DNA of 46,683 nt, from the NCBI GenBank assembly GCA_020627825.1, contig JAHDGD010000012.1, positions 1 through 46,683 of the forward strand. Direction: 5' to 3'. Each line of letters opens with the position of its first letter. The stretch's first letter is position 1. Positions 33,507 through 41,887 of the stretch are shown piece by piece. Below the pieces are notes generated by a model that worked only from the letters and a program-made list of their open reading frames with translations, did no database searches and was not told the DNA's origin. Source of the stretch: Saprospiraceae bacterium (GTDB lineage: Bacteria > Bacteroidota > Bacteroidia > Chitinophagales > Saprospiraceae). Position numbers and translations under genes: made by a program.

Positions 33507-35195
33507 ATGGCATTTAAAAACATAAAGGAAAAAGAACGTTTGAAGGAAAGACTAATCAACTCCTTTATGTTGATTTATGAAAAGGAACCAAAAAAAAAGG
33601 TTTATCTGGAGAGTGAGTATACATCCGAAAAGAACCCATTCTTACAACTTCTCAGTACGCTTTTAATAAATAGGTTTGAAGAAGGGCCTCATAATGTCGA
33701 TAGCGATGACACAAAAAAGAGAATAACAGGCTTTTCGCCAACTTCATTAGCAAGAATATTCTTTAAAGATGATTACCTTGATACGGGAGATGAAGTTATA
33801 AAAAAGTTGAATATTTTCTGTGCAGAAATCGAGAAGGAATATAAAAAACCCAATAAGCTAAGTAAAAAAGCAATAAGAATTTTTTCGCTAATTGCTTTTA
33901 TACTATTTACCCTATTAGGACTAAAAAAATGTTCGAATTCAGATGCTATACCAAATTCAACTAAAACAAATTTTAAAGCAAATGATGATTGCAGATTCAT
34001 CTCCGATAGTTTAAAGGAGCAAGTACTCGTTCTTCCATTTAAACTAATAGACAAAAAGCTAGGCAGAGGTGATGTTGGCTACTACATCAAAGAACGTTTA
34101 GATGATTTAAATCGCAAGGACAGTTTGAATATGTCTATTATATTTTGTCAAGAATTTGTTCCTACCAAGGATTCTCTAGAATATTTCGAGTCAATCAAAG
34201 CAAAGTACAATGCAAACCATATGATTTATGGTTTTTCTAATAATGCAATCTCTGAGCAAGGAAAGTTTTCATTCAATTACCTTACTGAATTCACGCAATA
34301 TGAAAGCATAGAACCAAACTTTGTAGGTAATAGCTATAAAGACCTACATCCAACAGACTTAAAACAATTGAGTGAAGGTTACTTACAAGAAGATTTAGAC
34401 TTTCTCATTTATTGGAACGCAATGCTGGTAGCATATAATGCAGGTAAATTTGATAAGGCTCTTAACTATTCTAACAAGCTATTAAATCCATCTTCCAAAG
34501 AGTTTGCTCTAATATACTTATACAGAGGTTTGTGCTATGAGAGGATATCTAAAGACGATTTAGCAATTGATTCTTATCGTTATGCACTTAAAACTCCTTC
34601 AAAATATGATTCATACTTAAGTCAAAGAATAGGGTATTTATCAACTTTATATAATAATAACCAACAAGCAAAAATTTATCTCAAAAGAGCCTTAAAATCT
34701 CCGAGACAATTTGAGTTTGTGGTTAATTCACTTTATGTGGTAAATGACAGATTGGGAGCACATGATGATAATCTTCTCCTTTTAGAGGAAGCCTCTAGGC
34801 GCTTACCAAATTTGGATAGTCATTATAAATATTTACGTTTTCTAACATATAAAGCGATTGGAAATCAGAAAGAATATGTAAGAGATTCTATCAAACTTCG
34901 CCAAAGAGTTTCAGAAGATGAGTTCAGTACCATCTCGATACATATAAATGAACTTAAAATGTCATTTGACATCAATAGAAATATTAAAATTGATGCAATT
35001 AATGAAAGAATTCAATTTGAATTGATTCAGCCATTAAAAGAGCAAAAATTGGATAGCGTTTTTACTGATTATCAAAGAATAAAAAAATTGTATCCTACTT
35101 ACTATTCAGACAACAAAAAAAACATTGAATTCCAATATAAAGGTGTTCTTTACCGAGAAGGAAATATGTATGAACTCCTTGAAAAATATCGCTAA
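33507..35195 (+). CDS. Membrane-anchored TPR-repeat protein
   Basis: The 562-residue protein has a soluble N-terminal domain (about 1-120) with a helix-turn-helix-like helical set, one transmembrane helix (about 126-141; IRIFSLIAFILFTLLG) and a large part with TPR repeats (about 290-470; WNAMLVAYNAGKFDKALNYSNKLL; LYRGLCYERISKDDLAIDSYRYAL). The layout resembles cytoplasmic sensor plus anchored repeat proteins, but the function is unknown. It converges on the nuclease-like 445-residue gene with 24 bp between the stops. Both look like element cargo. Confidence 0.62.
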   Translation: MAFKNIKEKERLKERLINSFMLIYEKEPKKKVYLESEYTSEKNPFLQLLSTLLINRFEEGPHNVDSDDTKKRITGFSPTSLARIFFKDDYLDTGDEVIKKLNIFCAEIEKEYKKPNKLSKKAIRIFSLIAFILFTLLGLKKCSNSDAIPNSTKTNFKANDDCRFISDSLKEQVLVLPFKLIDKKLGRGDVGYYIKERLDDLNRKDSLNMSIIFCQEFVPTKDSLEYFESIKAKYNANHMIYGFSNNAISEQGKFSFNYLTEFTQYESIEPNFVGNSYKDLHPTDLKQLSEGYLQEDLDFLIYWNAMLVAYNAGKFDKALNYSNKLLNPSSKEFALIYLYRGLCYERISKDDLAIDSYRYALKTPSKYDSYLSQRIGYLSTLYNNNQQAKIYLKRALKSPRQFEFVVNSLYVVNDRLGAHDDNLLLLEEASRRLPNLDSHYKYLRFLTYKAIGNQKEYVRDSIKLRQRVSEDEFSTISIHINELKMSFDINRNIKIDAINERIQFELIQPLKEQKLDSVFTDYQRIKKLYPTYYSDNKKNIEFQYKGVLYREGNMYELLEKYR

Positions 35196-35219
35196 CAGGA
35201 AATCATAAATATTTCCTTC

Positions 35220-36557
35220 TCAGTATTTATTATGATATGACCTCATTATATCGTCATACATACTTTTATCTGGAACTTGTTTGTCTGCTATACTCTCTTT
35301 AATAGCAATTACAGCAGTCCTACCGTATTGTATTGTACTGGTTATCATTTGCTCTAAAACTTCAGATTGCTTTATATGGGTTCCTATCCAACCTTGCTCA
35401 ACAATTGTCTTAAAAGAAGTGTTATTAAAATATCTACTAACGTTATCATAAGAAATAAAACGCCCTCCTTTGGGCCCCATTGTAGAATGGTCTTTTTGTA
35501 ATAACTTAAGATATTCAAGTGGAAGATACATCCCCGTACTCAAACCTACATCATCAGGATTAAATTCAATTCTAGGGCACATTTTTATGAAAAAAGGGTC
35601 TTTCGAAATCCTAAAATCAAGAATCTCATCTTCATTAGAAATTCCATTTAATAACAATGAAATATCGTCCATTCTCTTTAACTCGTCTGAAAATTGGGAA
35701 TTTGGAAGTCTAAACAAAAAATCACCTCCTTCTTTTTCCATTACCTTATACTGAACCATTACGAAACATTTGAAATCTTCGTTATAATAGATTAAATCTG
35801 TACCCAATAACTCCTCTAGAGGCAATCTATTGGCAAGTAGAATTGTAAGCTTCGATTTGTCATTTTTAAAAACTGTAGAGGAGTGTTTGTGATTTTTGAC
35901 AGCATCAAAGCCCGGCAAGGTTGTTAGGTCATTTATAATCTGAGAATCTTCTCGCAAATGCACGCTTTCTAAACCATCCAAATATGAATCAACAACACCG
36001 TCGGCACTAACGTCCCAACCAAGTGTCTGTTCTCTATCAATTCCCGCTATATTCATAGCAGTTAGAATAGCTTCTTGTTGCTGTGCTAAAGAACTACCCA
36101 GTTTAGAATGAGCTAAGTGCTTAATTTTCTCTCTTCTTTCTTTTGAATATTTATTTAAAAGTAGTGAGGCTTCTTTTTCAACTATTTTAATAAAAATATC
36201 TAAAAACTCTTCAAAACTTTTAATAGTTAATAAACCGCCATTCTTAGCTTTTTCGGCTAAATATTTTTTGAATCTCGGATTAACTTCTTTGATAATGGTT
36301 GTGGGTTTTATTGGGTTTTCTAGTCTATAAATACTAGAAATATTTAATCGACGTAAATTTGTGCCTGCTCTCATACCGCGTTTAGCAAGTCCTATATCTG
36401 TAATACTACCCCTAGTTATTACAAAACAAATCAAAGGAACATTGCTTGAGTGTGTGAAATCTGTTACAGGCTCTGCGAATTCTTCCTCATACCTTTCGTC
36501 AAAGACTTCATATCTATTAGAACTTAACTTTAGAAAATAACCTGTGACTTTGGACAT
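35220..36557 (-). CDS. Candidate PD-(D/E)xK-type protein, unknown role
   Basis: The 445-residue soluble protein has LPLEELLGTDLIYYNEDF followed by CFVMVQYK. Glu249, Asp254 and QYK (269-271) on successive strands match the spacing of a PD-(D/E)xK nuclease core. The N-terminal half (about 1-235) is helical and basic; the C-terminal part (about 330-445) has GPKGGRFISYDNVSRYF. The family is not recognised. Its place among mobile-element cargo suggests a DNA-targeting defence or maintenance role; this is inference. It has its own upstream spacer and no same-strand partner nearby. Confidence 0.52.
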   Translation of the reverse strand: MSKVTGYFLKLSSNRYEVFDERYEEEFAEPVTDFTHSSNVPLICFVITRGSITDIGLAKRGMRAGTNLRRLNISSIYRLENPIKPTTIIKEVNPRFKKYLAEKAKNGGLLTIKSFEEFLDIFIKIVEKEASLLLNKYSKERREKIKHLAHSKLGSSLAQQQEAILTAMNIAGIDREQTLGWDVSADGVVDSYLDGLESVHLREDSQIINDLTTLPGFDAVKNHKHSSTVFKNDKSKLTILLANRLPLEELLGTDLIYYNEDFKCFVMVQYKVMEKEGGDFLFRLPNSQFSDELKRMDDISLLLNGISNEDEILDFRISKDPFFIKMCPRIEFNPDDVGLSTGMYLPLEYLKLLQKDHSTMGPKGGRFISYDNVSRYFNNTSFKTIVEQGWIGTHIKQSEVLEQMITSTIQYGRTAVIAIKESIADKQVPDKSMYDDIMRSYHNKY

Positions 36558-36642
36558 AATTTGAATTTAACGTTGCACTGTTCTTATCAATGAATTACAA
36601 ATTTGTTTTAAAATACAAAGTTAAATAATTTGATTGCCCTAG

Positions 36643-37143
36643 CTATTCCAAATAATAATGGGTCAATGCTAAACTCACAGCATCAAAAATCCCTGTGTTT
36701 GGTTTGTCTGGCATCCAGTTTTTACGTTTGTTGATTTCGTATTTTTTAAGTTTGTCATACCATTTTAGAATGCATTTCATTACTTGATATTTGGTGCGTG
36801 CCTGAAACTGATTAAAAACATTCATAATTTGGCTACGGGTATAACAATAAACTTCTAAGTTTTGTTTTTCAGCCTCTTTACAGATATTGACTAATAGAGC
36901 CTCAATTCGTTTACTACGACTGCCTCCTTTCAAATCATCTAAAGCTCTTGTGATAATCACATTGGGTTTGTAATAGTTGAGATATTTAATAGCACGTTCA
37001 AGTGCTTTTTTATTACACGTAGGACGTATGTAGCCGTTACCAACTTCCACAAGGTCTTGTGGGTTGTCAAAGACAGCGTAACTAATTCCAAAACGGTTAG
37101 GATAGAGGGCAAGCACGGTTTGCGATTTGTTACTGTCCATCAT
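36643..37143 (-). CDS. RuvC-fold-like protein with missing acidic residues
   Basis: The 166-residue protein has the strand-turn pattern of an RNase H/RuvC fold: VLALYPNRFGISYAVFDN at the N-terminus, VIITRALDD in the middle, and NTGIFDAVSLALTHYYL at the C-terminus. The usual first catalytic Asp (GIDPG-type) is replaced by Tyr-Pro-Asn, so a resolvase activity is doubtful. It overlaps the upstream XRE gene by 14 bp, so the two form a unit. Fold assignment is by pattern only. Confidence 0.5.
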   Translation of the reverse strand: MMDSNKSQTVLALYPNRFGISYAVFDNPQDLVEVGNGYIRPTCNKKALERAIKYLNYYKPNVIITRALDDLKGGSRSKRIEALLVNICKEAEKQNLEVYCYTRSQIMNVFNQFQARTKYQVMKCILKWYDKLKKYEINKRKNWMPDKPNTGIFDAVSLALTHYYLE

Positions 37144-37483
37144 TACTAAGTTCCATAAGATGAGTAATAACAGTATCTAAACCCTCGAGACGGTTTCTGT
37201 TTTTAAGAGTGTTTGGACTCTGCTCGTCAATTTTTTCTGCTAACTGAAAGCATCGGTCAAGATAAGGTTTGCATCCAGCATTAAAAACTTGCGGAATGAT
37301 AGATTGTGTTGATAAATTAAATAGGATGTGATAGCCTGTGAGGGCTTTGGGGTGTGGTATCTTACCTGCTTCAAAGCTGGACAGATTACCCTGGTCGATG
37401 TTAAGGATGTACGCAAGGTCGTTAAGTAAAAGATGATGTTCCTTACGTGCTTGTTTGCAATGTTGATGTATTGATTTGTTCAT
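37130..37483 (-). CDS. XRE-family helix-turn-helix protein
   Basis: This 117-residue protein has an N-terminal HTH (about 5-60; CKQARKEHHLLLNDLAYILNIDQGNLSSFEAGK). A C-terminal helical tail (about 65-117) has no motif. It is the first gene of a two-gene unit with the RuvC-like gene and probably autoregulates that unit. Confidence 0.78.
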   Translation of the reverse strand: MNKSIHQHCKQARKEHHLLLNDLAYILNIDQGNLSSFEAGKIPHPKALTGYHILFNLSTQSIIPQVFNAGCKPYLDRCFQLAEKIDEQSPNTLKNRNRLEGLDTVITHLMELSNDGQ

Positions 37484-37491
37484 AATGTGAA

Positions 37492-37515
37492 ATAAGCAAT
37501 GTGGTTACGCATTGC
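37492..37515. terminator. Hairpin between Rep-like and XRE genes
   Basis: AAGCAATG pairs perfectly with CATTGCTT around an eight-base loop, followed by only a short T run. It may end the replication-gene transcript upstream or act as an operator. Confidence 0.45.
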
Positions 37516-37591
37516 TTTTCGCATACTACAATCCAATAAGGGGAAGTAACTAGCAGTACAGCATTTTAAAATCTTACATATTTTTTTGCTG

Positions 37592-38152
37592 TCACTCGAA
37601 ACTTCGTGGATAAAGTGTGGACGGGGTAGGTGTTTTTATGCTCGTGGTTTTTAGGCTTTTCTTTATTTGTAAGTAACGTTCGGTATCTGAAAGCCTTTTG
37701 ACACACTGTGACCTATTGTAACAAGATTCTTTTATCTCGTTTAGTTTAATAGTGTGACCTTTTTTCACAGCATTATGGTAAGAAAGGTCACAAGGCTGAG
37801 GAGTAGCCTCCTCAGACAACAACCTACTTGCATAATACAGAGCAGAAGCACCTCGCCTTTTTGATTTGGTAGTAAGAGGTGTCCCATCTTTTGCAGTAAC
37901 CAAGATATATCCTTGTGAAGATAAATAATCAATAGCACTGGATACTGCCCGTGCAGACTTGCCTGTACAGATACAGAAAAGACGTTGGGAAATCCAAGCT
38001 CGTTGTACCCTTTTCTTTGGGTTAATTATGTCCACTTGCCCTATGGTTTTACGAATAATGGTAAGCAGTACCTTAAGTTGAGTCTCTGAAAGTACTTTGA
38101 TTAGATGGTCAAAAAGGATGTTAGGTGTTTGGGTGGTGTGTTTATAGTTCAT
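37592..38152 (-). CDS. Replication-initiator-like winged-helix protein
   Basis: The 186-residue protein opens with NILFDHLIKVLSETQLKVLLTIIRKTIG and a later SAVSSAIDYLSSQGYILVT-like wing (SARAVSSAIDYLSSQGYI), the pattern of phage replication protein O and plasmid initiator N-terminal winged helices. The C-terminal part is basic and low in complexity. It probably binds the replication origin of the element. It lies 108 bp upstream of the XRE gene on the same strand and is divergent from the gene at 38183. Confidence 0.6.
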   Translation of the reverse strand: MNYKHTTQTPNILFDHLIKVLSETQLKVLLTIIRKTIGQVDIINPKKRVQRAWISQRLFCICTGKSARAVSSAIDYLSSQGYILVTAKDGTPLTTKSKRRGASALYYASRLLSEEATPQPCDLSYHNAVKKGHTIKLNEIKESCYNRSQCVKRLSDTERYLQIKKSLKTTSIKTPTPSTLYPRSFE

Positions 38153-38182
38153 AGATTGCAGATAATTGATAAAATACTGATT

Positions 38183-38734
38183 ATGAATAGAGAAGAACTT
38201 TTTATTGAAAGAATGGATGAGTTAAGAACGAGATTAGACAGCCAAAAAGAATACGACATTTTATGTGCCGGAAATTTGATATTTCAATTGATACTAGATA
38301 GGAATAAAGAGCTTGCCAATCTGGTTAATACAAATGAAATTGATATCACATACCAAATCGCAGATAGTAGTGAATATTCTAACCACTTGAAAGAAATGGG
38401 ATTCAACCAAAATAGCTGGGTTTTAGATGGTCTGTATCCCAAACATGCTCTGGTAAAACATAAATTAGTTAACCTTTCGCTCCAGGAGTTTTTAGATAAG
38501 GAAGTCATAATGAGAGAAGGAAATTCTTATACCATACATCAAGTAATTGAAACGGTAACAAAGGTTATGGGTGCCAGACACGCTGGAGAACCTTGGAATG
38601 AGCATGAAACTATTCTCTCAGAAGAAACAGCCAAGTTTGGTGGAGCACACGCTACAACTAGGCAAATTCTTGGTATTGGAAATGTGGTCTATGATGCACT
38701 TCTACCACTTTATGAAGATGTTATTTCTAGATAG
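38183..38734 (+). CDS. Unknown soluble protein
   Basis: The 183-residue protein (ATG at 38183; an upstream in-frame ATG at 38105 would overlap the divergent Rep-like gene) is acidic and helical. It has EYDILCAGNLIFQLILDRNK and a GARHAGEPWNEHETIL stretch with paired His residues; the tail ATTRQILGIGNVVYDAL is hydrophobic. I do not recognise the family. It ends 6 bp before the convergent recombinase gene. Confidence 0.5.
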   Translation: MNREELFIERMDELRTRLDSQKEYDILCAGNLIFQLILDRNKELANLVNTNEIDITYQIADSSEYSNHLKEMGFNQNSWVLDGLYPKHALVKHKLVNLSLQEFLDKEVIMREGNSYTIHQVIETVTKVMGARHAGEPWNEHETILSEETAKFGGAHATTRQILGIGNVVYDALLPLYEDVISR

Positions 38735-38740
38735 GCACTA

Positions 38741-39637
38741 TTAAATAATGTTATTCAAAGGATGCTTGGATATTTGGTGACGCAAGTGTTCTGCTGTTGT
38801 TGAAAGATATATAGTGGTTGTTTTAATGTCACTATGCCCCATCATTTTTGATAAGCTAAAAATATCACATCCTCCTTCAATCATCATCGTTGCGTAGGTA
38901 TGGCGTAATCTGTGCGAGGTAAAATAAACTCCCGATGCTTTTCGTATTTTTTGGATTAAGAGTTTTAGTCCTGTATCGCTGAGCCCCTTATTTCTGTTAG
39001 AGCAAGTAAAAAACTCAGGACAGGTTTTCTTCCATTTTTTACGCTCCACAAGATACCTATGAAGTGACTGTGTTAGGGAATGTCCCATTGGAACAATGCG
39101 GTCTTTATTACCCTTTCCTCTGCGTACAAAAATAGTTCTGTTTTCCATATCTACATCCGACAAAGTAAGATTGAGAAGTTCTGATTTTCTAAGTCCTGTA
39201 AATAAGAATGTAGAGAACATAGCGTGATTTCTATCTCGTTGGTATTTCTGAGTATATGGATAGTTATACACGACCTCCAAGAGTTTAAGTGCATCTTTTT
39301 TACTAAGTCTTTTTGGAAGGCTTTTTTCCATTTTTGGAAGTTCTATCTCATCACAATAATTCTTCTCAAGATGACCTTGCGAGATACACCATCTAAAGAA
39401 AACAATAAGGGTCATATAGTAAGTGCGATAGGTTGCTGTAGTCCAGTTTTTTTCTACTCGGCCTTTTAAGAAGAAAGATTGGACTTTCTTTTGGTCTAAG
39501 TCATCAATGCTTGTAATTTCTAGCGACCTTGAAAAAGCTCCAATTTTTTGTCGGTAGCGTTTAGTAGTATTGAGAGATACTCCTCGCATATATTGAGAAT
39601 AATAACAAAAATCCTCTAGTAATAATTCGATGTTCAT
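38741..39637 (-). CDS. Tyrosine recombinase, XerC-like
   Basis: The 298-residue protein has an N-terminal SAM-like domain (about 5-95) and the complete catalytic set: TGLRKSE (Arg150), the RRGKGNKD hairpin Lys, HRLRHTYAT, MGHSD and TTIYLST with the Tyr nucleophile. Its 5' end lies 128 bp from the tRNA-derived segment at 39765, a usual integrase-to-att distance. It probably moves the element to its left, or an older copy of it. Confidence 0.88.
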   Translation of the reverse strand: MNIELLLEDFCYYSQYMRGVSLNTTKRYRQKIGAFSRSLEITSIDDLDQKKVQSFFLKGRVEKNWTTATYRTYYMTLIVFFRWCISQGHLEKNYCDEIELPKMEKSLPKRLSKKDALKLLEVVYNYPYTQKYQRDRNHAMFSTFLFTGLRKSELLNLTLSDVDMENRTIFVRRGKGNKDRIVPMGHSLTQSLHRYLVERKKWKKTCPEFFTCSNRNKGLSDTGLKLLIQKIRKASGVYFTSHRLRHTYATMMIEGGCDIFSLSKMMGHSDIKTTTIYLSTTAEHLRHQISKHPLNNII

Positions 39638-39764
39638 AGTGATTGGTATCGATAGTACAAGAGGATTTTTAGACCACGTGCCACCACCTATTGGAGAGAT
39701 GACGTTACACGACCACTAATATTGAGATGTAGACATCTCTAAAGTGCTGGTTTTATTGGGGGTA

Positions 39765-39809
39765 TGGTGGACCTGACAGGACTCGAACCTGCCACCTCGT
39801 CAGTGCAAG
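39765..39809 (-). other. tRNA 3'-half fragment (attachment site)
   Basis: On the minus strand the 45 bases read as an anticodon loop CTTGCAC, the 3' anticodon strand TGACG, variable loop AGGTG, a complete T arm (GCAGG TTCGAGT CCTGT), acceptor strand CAGGTCC, discriminator A and encoded CCA. Upstream bases do not pair to make the D arm, acceptor 5' strand or anticodon 5' strand, so the gene is not whole. The TGC anticodon with T70 and A73 suggests alanine. It is best read as an att duplicate left by integration in a tRNA gene. The rest of 39638-40026 shows no gene. Confidence 0.62.
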
Positions 39810-40026
39810 ATAGATGCTGGCTGTCCATTTCCATATAGGCCTTATATAGTAGGCTTATAGAGGGATTGAGTGACTTTTTAGGTTGTTTTTCTACCACCAC
39901 ATCTCTGCACTATGTTCCTGTTGTAAAATCGATTATTTAAGGTAAATAATATGTCGATTTATAGCTGATATAAAATGAATACAACTAGTAAATCGATAGT
40001 ATAATTTTATCACTATTTTAAACATA

Positions 40027-40992
40027 TCAAAAGGAGATATTATCAATATAACTTCGAGTATCTTCTATTGGTATGGAACGTAGGTAACGCTCTGTCATTC
40101 TTGTTGTGGTATGCCCAAGGGCATTTCTAATACTTATGATATCAGCCTTCCCTGTTGCTAGTGTGCAAGCGAAAGTGTGGCGAAACTGATGCAGATGAAA
40201 TTTTACTCCTGATAATCTGTTAAATTTAGCTACCCAACATTTGAGACCTCCTTGAGATAGACCATTATCACTTTTAGTGGAAACGATAAGAGCTTCCGTA
40301 GTATAGTTTCTGAATTTTCGATATTCTAAATATGCAATTAAATGATTCTTTAATATTGGGTTCATCGGAATGTTTCTGCTCTTCTTTGACTTTGAAGTTT
40401 CTCCGCGGATGTAAATAAATCCTTTTTCGAAATTCAAATCTTGTATTCTCAGTCCTAAAAGCTCTCCTCGCCTTATCCCTGTATAAAGTAGCAGGCTTAC
40501 TAAAGACAAATCTCTCTTTAGGCGAAAGACATCATCCATTGAGTCTAGCACAATGGAGGCAATTATTTTAGAAACCTCTGATTTATTTAAGTTCTTGGCA
40601 TTGTCATAGACGGGGTCTGGAGGTTTTCTTATTTTTTCAACCAATGATTTTTTGGGGACATATTCGTGTTCTTCTAGCCATTTGAAAAATGCAATGAGTT
40701 TATTGTAGTAGGTCTTAATAGTTGAAGGTTTGACACCTACACGGACAGTGTTTTTTCCAACAATGCGTTTTCTTGTACTTACCCTTTCAAAAAAAATGTT
40801 CAATACATGGGGATGTAAGTCTTTGGCATCTTGTGTCTCAGGCATTATTTTTCTAAAAGTTTCATAGACCTGACTGTAGCTTTTAATAGTCTCTGGACGA
40901 AGTTGACTGCTATAGGTGCATTCAGATAAGTACCTTTTAAAAAGTTCATCTAAGTGTGAGTCTAAATTATAAGGTTGTACATAAGGATGCAT
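40027..40992 (-). CDS. Tyrosine recombinase of second element
   Basis: The 321-residue protein has an N-terminal core-binding domain and the catalytic residues in TGIRRGELL, KSKKSRNIP, HQFRHTFAC, LGHTTT and TERYLRS. ATG at 40992 is chosen because the longer in-frame start (41037) would place an intrinsic terminator hairpin (41012-41038) inside the coding start. The gene is the most 3' member of the same-strand series from 44514. It lies 218 bp from the tRNA fragment, on the side expected for the integrase that created it. Confidence 0.85.
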   Translation of the reverse strand: MHPYVQPYNLDSHLDELFKRYLSECTYSSQLRPETIKSYSQVYETFRKIMPETQDAKDLHPHVLNIFFERVSTRKRIVGKNTVRVGVKPSTIKTYYNKLIAFFKWLEEHEYVPKKSLVEKIRKPPDPVYDNAKNLNKSEVSKIIASIVLDSMDDVFRLKRDLSLVSLLLYTGIRRGELLGLRIQDLNFEKGFIYIRGETSKSKKSRNIPMNPILKNHLIAYLEYRKFRNYTTEALIVSTKSDNGLSQGGLKCWVAKFNRLSGVKFHLHQFRHTFACTLATGKADIISIRNALGHTTTRMTERYLRSIPIEDTRSYIDNISF

Positions 40993-41011
40993 AAAATTAA
41001 TTAATGGGTGT

Positions 41012-41038
41012 AAAAAATGCCATTTTGATAATGGCATT
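41012..41038 (-). terminator. Terminator before recombinase of second element
   Basis: AATGCCATT (41016-41024) and AATGGCATT (41030-41038) form a perfect 9-bp stem with a five-base loop, followed on the minus strand by six T. It ends the transcript of the gene at 41060 and isolates the recombinase. Confidence 0.8.
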
Positions 41039-41059
41039 ACGGGCGGTTAAATTGTGGTG

Positions 41060-41470
41060 TTACTTAAGCCAAATTTCTTCGGCAGTATCGAAACCAACCC
41101 ACTTAAAATTCTCATCATATCCGCGACTAGCTAGTTCATAACGAATGAATTTTTCAAATGGAATGTTAGCTTTAAGAATAAACCGCAGGGTTTCTCCATG
41201 TACGGTTGAAATCATACCCCGAATCTCCTCCCAATGAGGTAGTGGGTCATCATCCATTGTAATTTGAGCAATGTCTTTGTACTTCATTTTTGAATAATCA
41301 ACTGGAATTTTCTCAAAATCACTGTTTTCAAAAGAAGGATGATCGGTCTCCAATACCATATAATCACCCTTGCTACTGAGTACAACACCATAAGTATCAT
41401 TAAATCTATAGTTGTTGTTTTGCCAAATAGCAAGGTCAATGGCTTTAGACTTACTTGGAAACCTTTTCAT
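41060..41470 (-). CDS. Unknown protein of second element
   Basis: The 136-residue protein has a mixed alpha/beta pattern (IDLAIWQNNNYRFNDTYGVV; GDYMVLETDHPSFEN) and ends FKWVGFDTAEEIWLK. No catalytic motif. It overlaps the upstream gene by 20 bp, so both are translated together. The family is not recognised. Confidence 0.55.
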   Translation of the reverse strand: MKRFPSKSKAIDLAIWQNNNYRFNDTYGVVLSSKGDYMVLETDHPSFENSDFEKIPVDYSKMKYKDIAQITMDDDPLPHWEEIRGMISTVHGETLRFILKANIPFEKFIRYELASRGYDENFKWVGFDTAEEIWLK

Positions 41471-41813
41471 CGGATTTCTTTTTAGCTGGTGCCTTTGGAG
41501 TTTCTTTTTGAATTGGAACTACCACTTTTTTTATTGTTTCTAGCGACTCGCTAGACCACTTCTCGGTCATAAATGAGATAATTAGCATTTCATTTTTGAC
41601 AAGACCAAGGAGTTCTGACTTTTCCATTTCCATGAGGTTATGTTCTTTTGGAATTGTCCCTCCAAATTGTTTTTTAAGAATTTGGATTAAGTCTTTTCTT
41701 GAAAGACAATGTGCAACATTGGAATCAATGGTTTTAGGTTTGTCCTTTCCTAAGGCAAGTCCTCGTAAAATGGAGGCGAAATGTTTTAATAAGTATTCTT
41801 GTTCTTTTTTCAT
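41451..41813 (-). CDS. Unknown helical protein of second element
   Basis: This 120-residue protein (ATG at 41813) is helical with LLKHFASILRGLALGKDKPK and ends in a Lys/Pro-rich tail (KETPKAPAKKKSDEK) like DNA-associated proteins. A longer frame to 41843 has no better start. It is coupled by overlap to the 136-residue gene. No domain recognised. Confidence 0.55.
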   Translation of the reverse strand: MKKEQEYLLKHFASILRGLALGKDKPKTIDSNVAHCLSRKDLIQILKKQFGGTIPKEHNLMEMEKSELLGLVKNEMLIISFMTEKWSSESLETIKKVVVPIQKETPKAPAKKKSDEKVSK

Positions 41814-41887
41814 TGTTAAAAGATTTGTGTGGCAGATTACCACGGATTAGTAATTATTTGTGGCGTATCTCCACTGATTATAATTTT

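Noticed and set aside
38105-38182. Longer N-terminus for the unknown gene at 38183
   Set aside because: It would overlap the divergent Rep-like coding start, and the residues there are unlike the rest of the protein.
39700-39900. A complete tRNA gene on the minus strand
   Set aside because: Only the 3' half fits. No matching acceptor 5' strand, D arm or anticodon 5' strand occurs at the right distance; the nearest GGAC is too close.
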